From Helopsaltes ochotensis (Eukaryota > Chordata > Aves > Passeriformes > Locustellidae): DNA of 64,000 nucleotides. Shown here piece by piece: positions 63,001 through 64,000 of the stretch; the stretch's first letter is position 1, and every line of letters starts with the position of its first letter. The translations under genes were made by a program, and so were the position numbers. Location of the stretch: contig VXBM01000546.1 in the NCBI GenBank assembly GCA_013400155.1, positions 62,001 through 126,000 of the forward strand, written 5' to 3'. The notes under the pieces are model-generated. The model did no database searches and had not been told where the DNA came from. It saw only the letters and a list, made by a program, of their open reading frames with translations.

Positions 63001-64000
63001 CTTCACAGACTCCTGATCCTGAGGTTCTTGAGAAGATTTTCATTTTCTTTTCCCTTCCTACTAATTACAGTGTGTGTTCCTTCCCACTGACTTCACATTA
63101 TCTTTGAATTCATTATTTTCCTTCCTTTGCTGGCTGAAGAATATGAACCACTCTTTTAAAAAATATACAGCACCTTACAAGTGTTTTAGCACACCTTTAT
63201 AGCACAAATTTTTAAAAATTCCACTTCCAGGGAGTTCTTGCACTGAAAACCCCTGTTACTTTTCTTCACTAAGCCTGTGGCTCCCAGCCATCCACAAGAT
63301 GCTGCAGAGACACAGACAAGACAGAGAGCCCCAGCCCCAACCAGCAGTGGAAATACAAGCATACACTATGCAGCAACTTTTCGAGACTTAAACACTCACC
63401 AGACTCTATCACACTTCACATGGCACAAGATAATCTAATTTACAATAATACTGCAGCAAACTAAACCAATAAATATATCTTCAATCTGCACAGCCACATT
63501 TGAAGAAATGTCATTGTGGGCAGAGTAGGAGCAATGTGTAATAAATGTTTCATTGGCTCCCACAGGTAATATTCTTGCCAAGGCAGCTGGAGAAACTGTG
63601 CAAGTTTACTGGCCCTCATATTCAAGCTCAGCATCTATTTGGGGAAAACAGCTGAGAACTATACACAAATTTATATCATAAAAATAATAGAAAGCCTCAA
63701 TTGCAGGGACATATTTAGCTCAGACAGTATCACTCTATTATTCTGTTGTTATTGCTAATAATAACACCAGTATTACAGTACCCAAAGCATGGGATGTTTC
63801 AAAGTTTTATGTACAGAAAAAAAGCAGCTCTTGCATGATGGGAGTAAGAATTGACCAGGGTTGGGAATCCCAGCAATTGCATTGATTCCAAATTGTTCCA
63901 AATCTTTCCTTTATGACAGACCTTTTTCTAAGTGCAGTAGATCAGGATGTGCATAACATAGGGATGAAAGAAGATAGTAAAATAAGTATATCCTCTTAGA
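60025..64000. other. Single-copy sequence to the window end
   Basis: A moderately GC-rich part at about 60,790-61,260 carries overlapping open frames on both strands (up to 188 codons on plus, 60,790-61,356), which composition can explain; none resembles a family I know. From 61.4 kb to the end the sequence is AT-rich with no recognised features. Confidence 0.45.

Noticed and set aside
1..64000. CRISPR arrays, operons, prophages or other bacterial systems
   Set aside because: No regularly spaced repeats of CRISPR type, no dense coding and no ribosome binding sites. CR1 and LTR elements show this is vertebrate nuclear DNA.

Overview
The window reads as a gene-poor stretch of a bird chromosome, quite possibly a songbird. 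The main support is five fragments of CR1 LINE retrotransposons; the clearest of them carry the 3' tail built on ATTCTATGATTCT-like direct repeats that is usual in birds. There are also two retroviral solo LTRs with exact 6-bp target duplications, no SINE or L1, and recognisable mobile DNA over only about 6% of the window. Turtles and crocodilians carry related CR1 families, so 'bird' is a strong inference rather than proof. I found no bacterial-type genes, no operons, no RNA genes and no CRISPR.

Layout. Bases 1-27,260 are AT-rich single-copy sequence with two CR1 fragments (11.3 and 24.5 kb), two long A runs (0.9 and 25.4 kb) and a few weak candidate exons. From about 27.3 to 28.5 kb lies a true CpG island, interrupted by a 115-base assembly gap. 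It holds the best gene evidence in the window: a probable first coding exon on the minus strand, with an ATG in fair context at 28,344, a near-ideal splice donor at 28,123/28,122 and an RFX-type X-box at 28,305-28,318. X-boxes are typical of promoters of ciliary genes. I do not recognise the protein. From 28.5 to 46.3 kb the sequence is again mostly single copy, with a 1.1-kb CR1 fragment at 40 kb, a 32-bp perfect palindrome and a GATA-type microsatellite. From 46.3 to 60 kb there is more mobile DNA: a plus-strand solo LTR (46.3 kb), a 78-base A run (53.7 kb), a short LTR-like segment on the minus strand (54.1 kb), two small CR1 tails (55.6 and 56.3 kb), a small CpG-dense segment (57.9 kb) and a minus-strand solo LTR (59.5 kb). 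The last 4 kb show nothing I can name.

How it works together. If the first exon is real, its gene reads leftward from the CpG island and the left 28 kb would be its introns and exons, or an intergenic desert beyond a short gene. I could not assemble a consistent chain of exons from splice signals alone, so the separate candidate exons are given with low confidence. No open reading frame in the window is long enough, or similar enough to a family I know, to be called a complete gene. I saw no sign of an undescribed multi-gene system.
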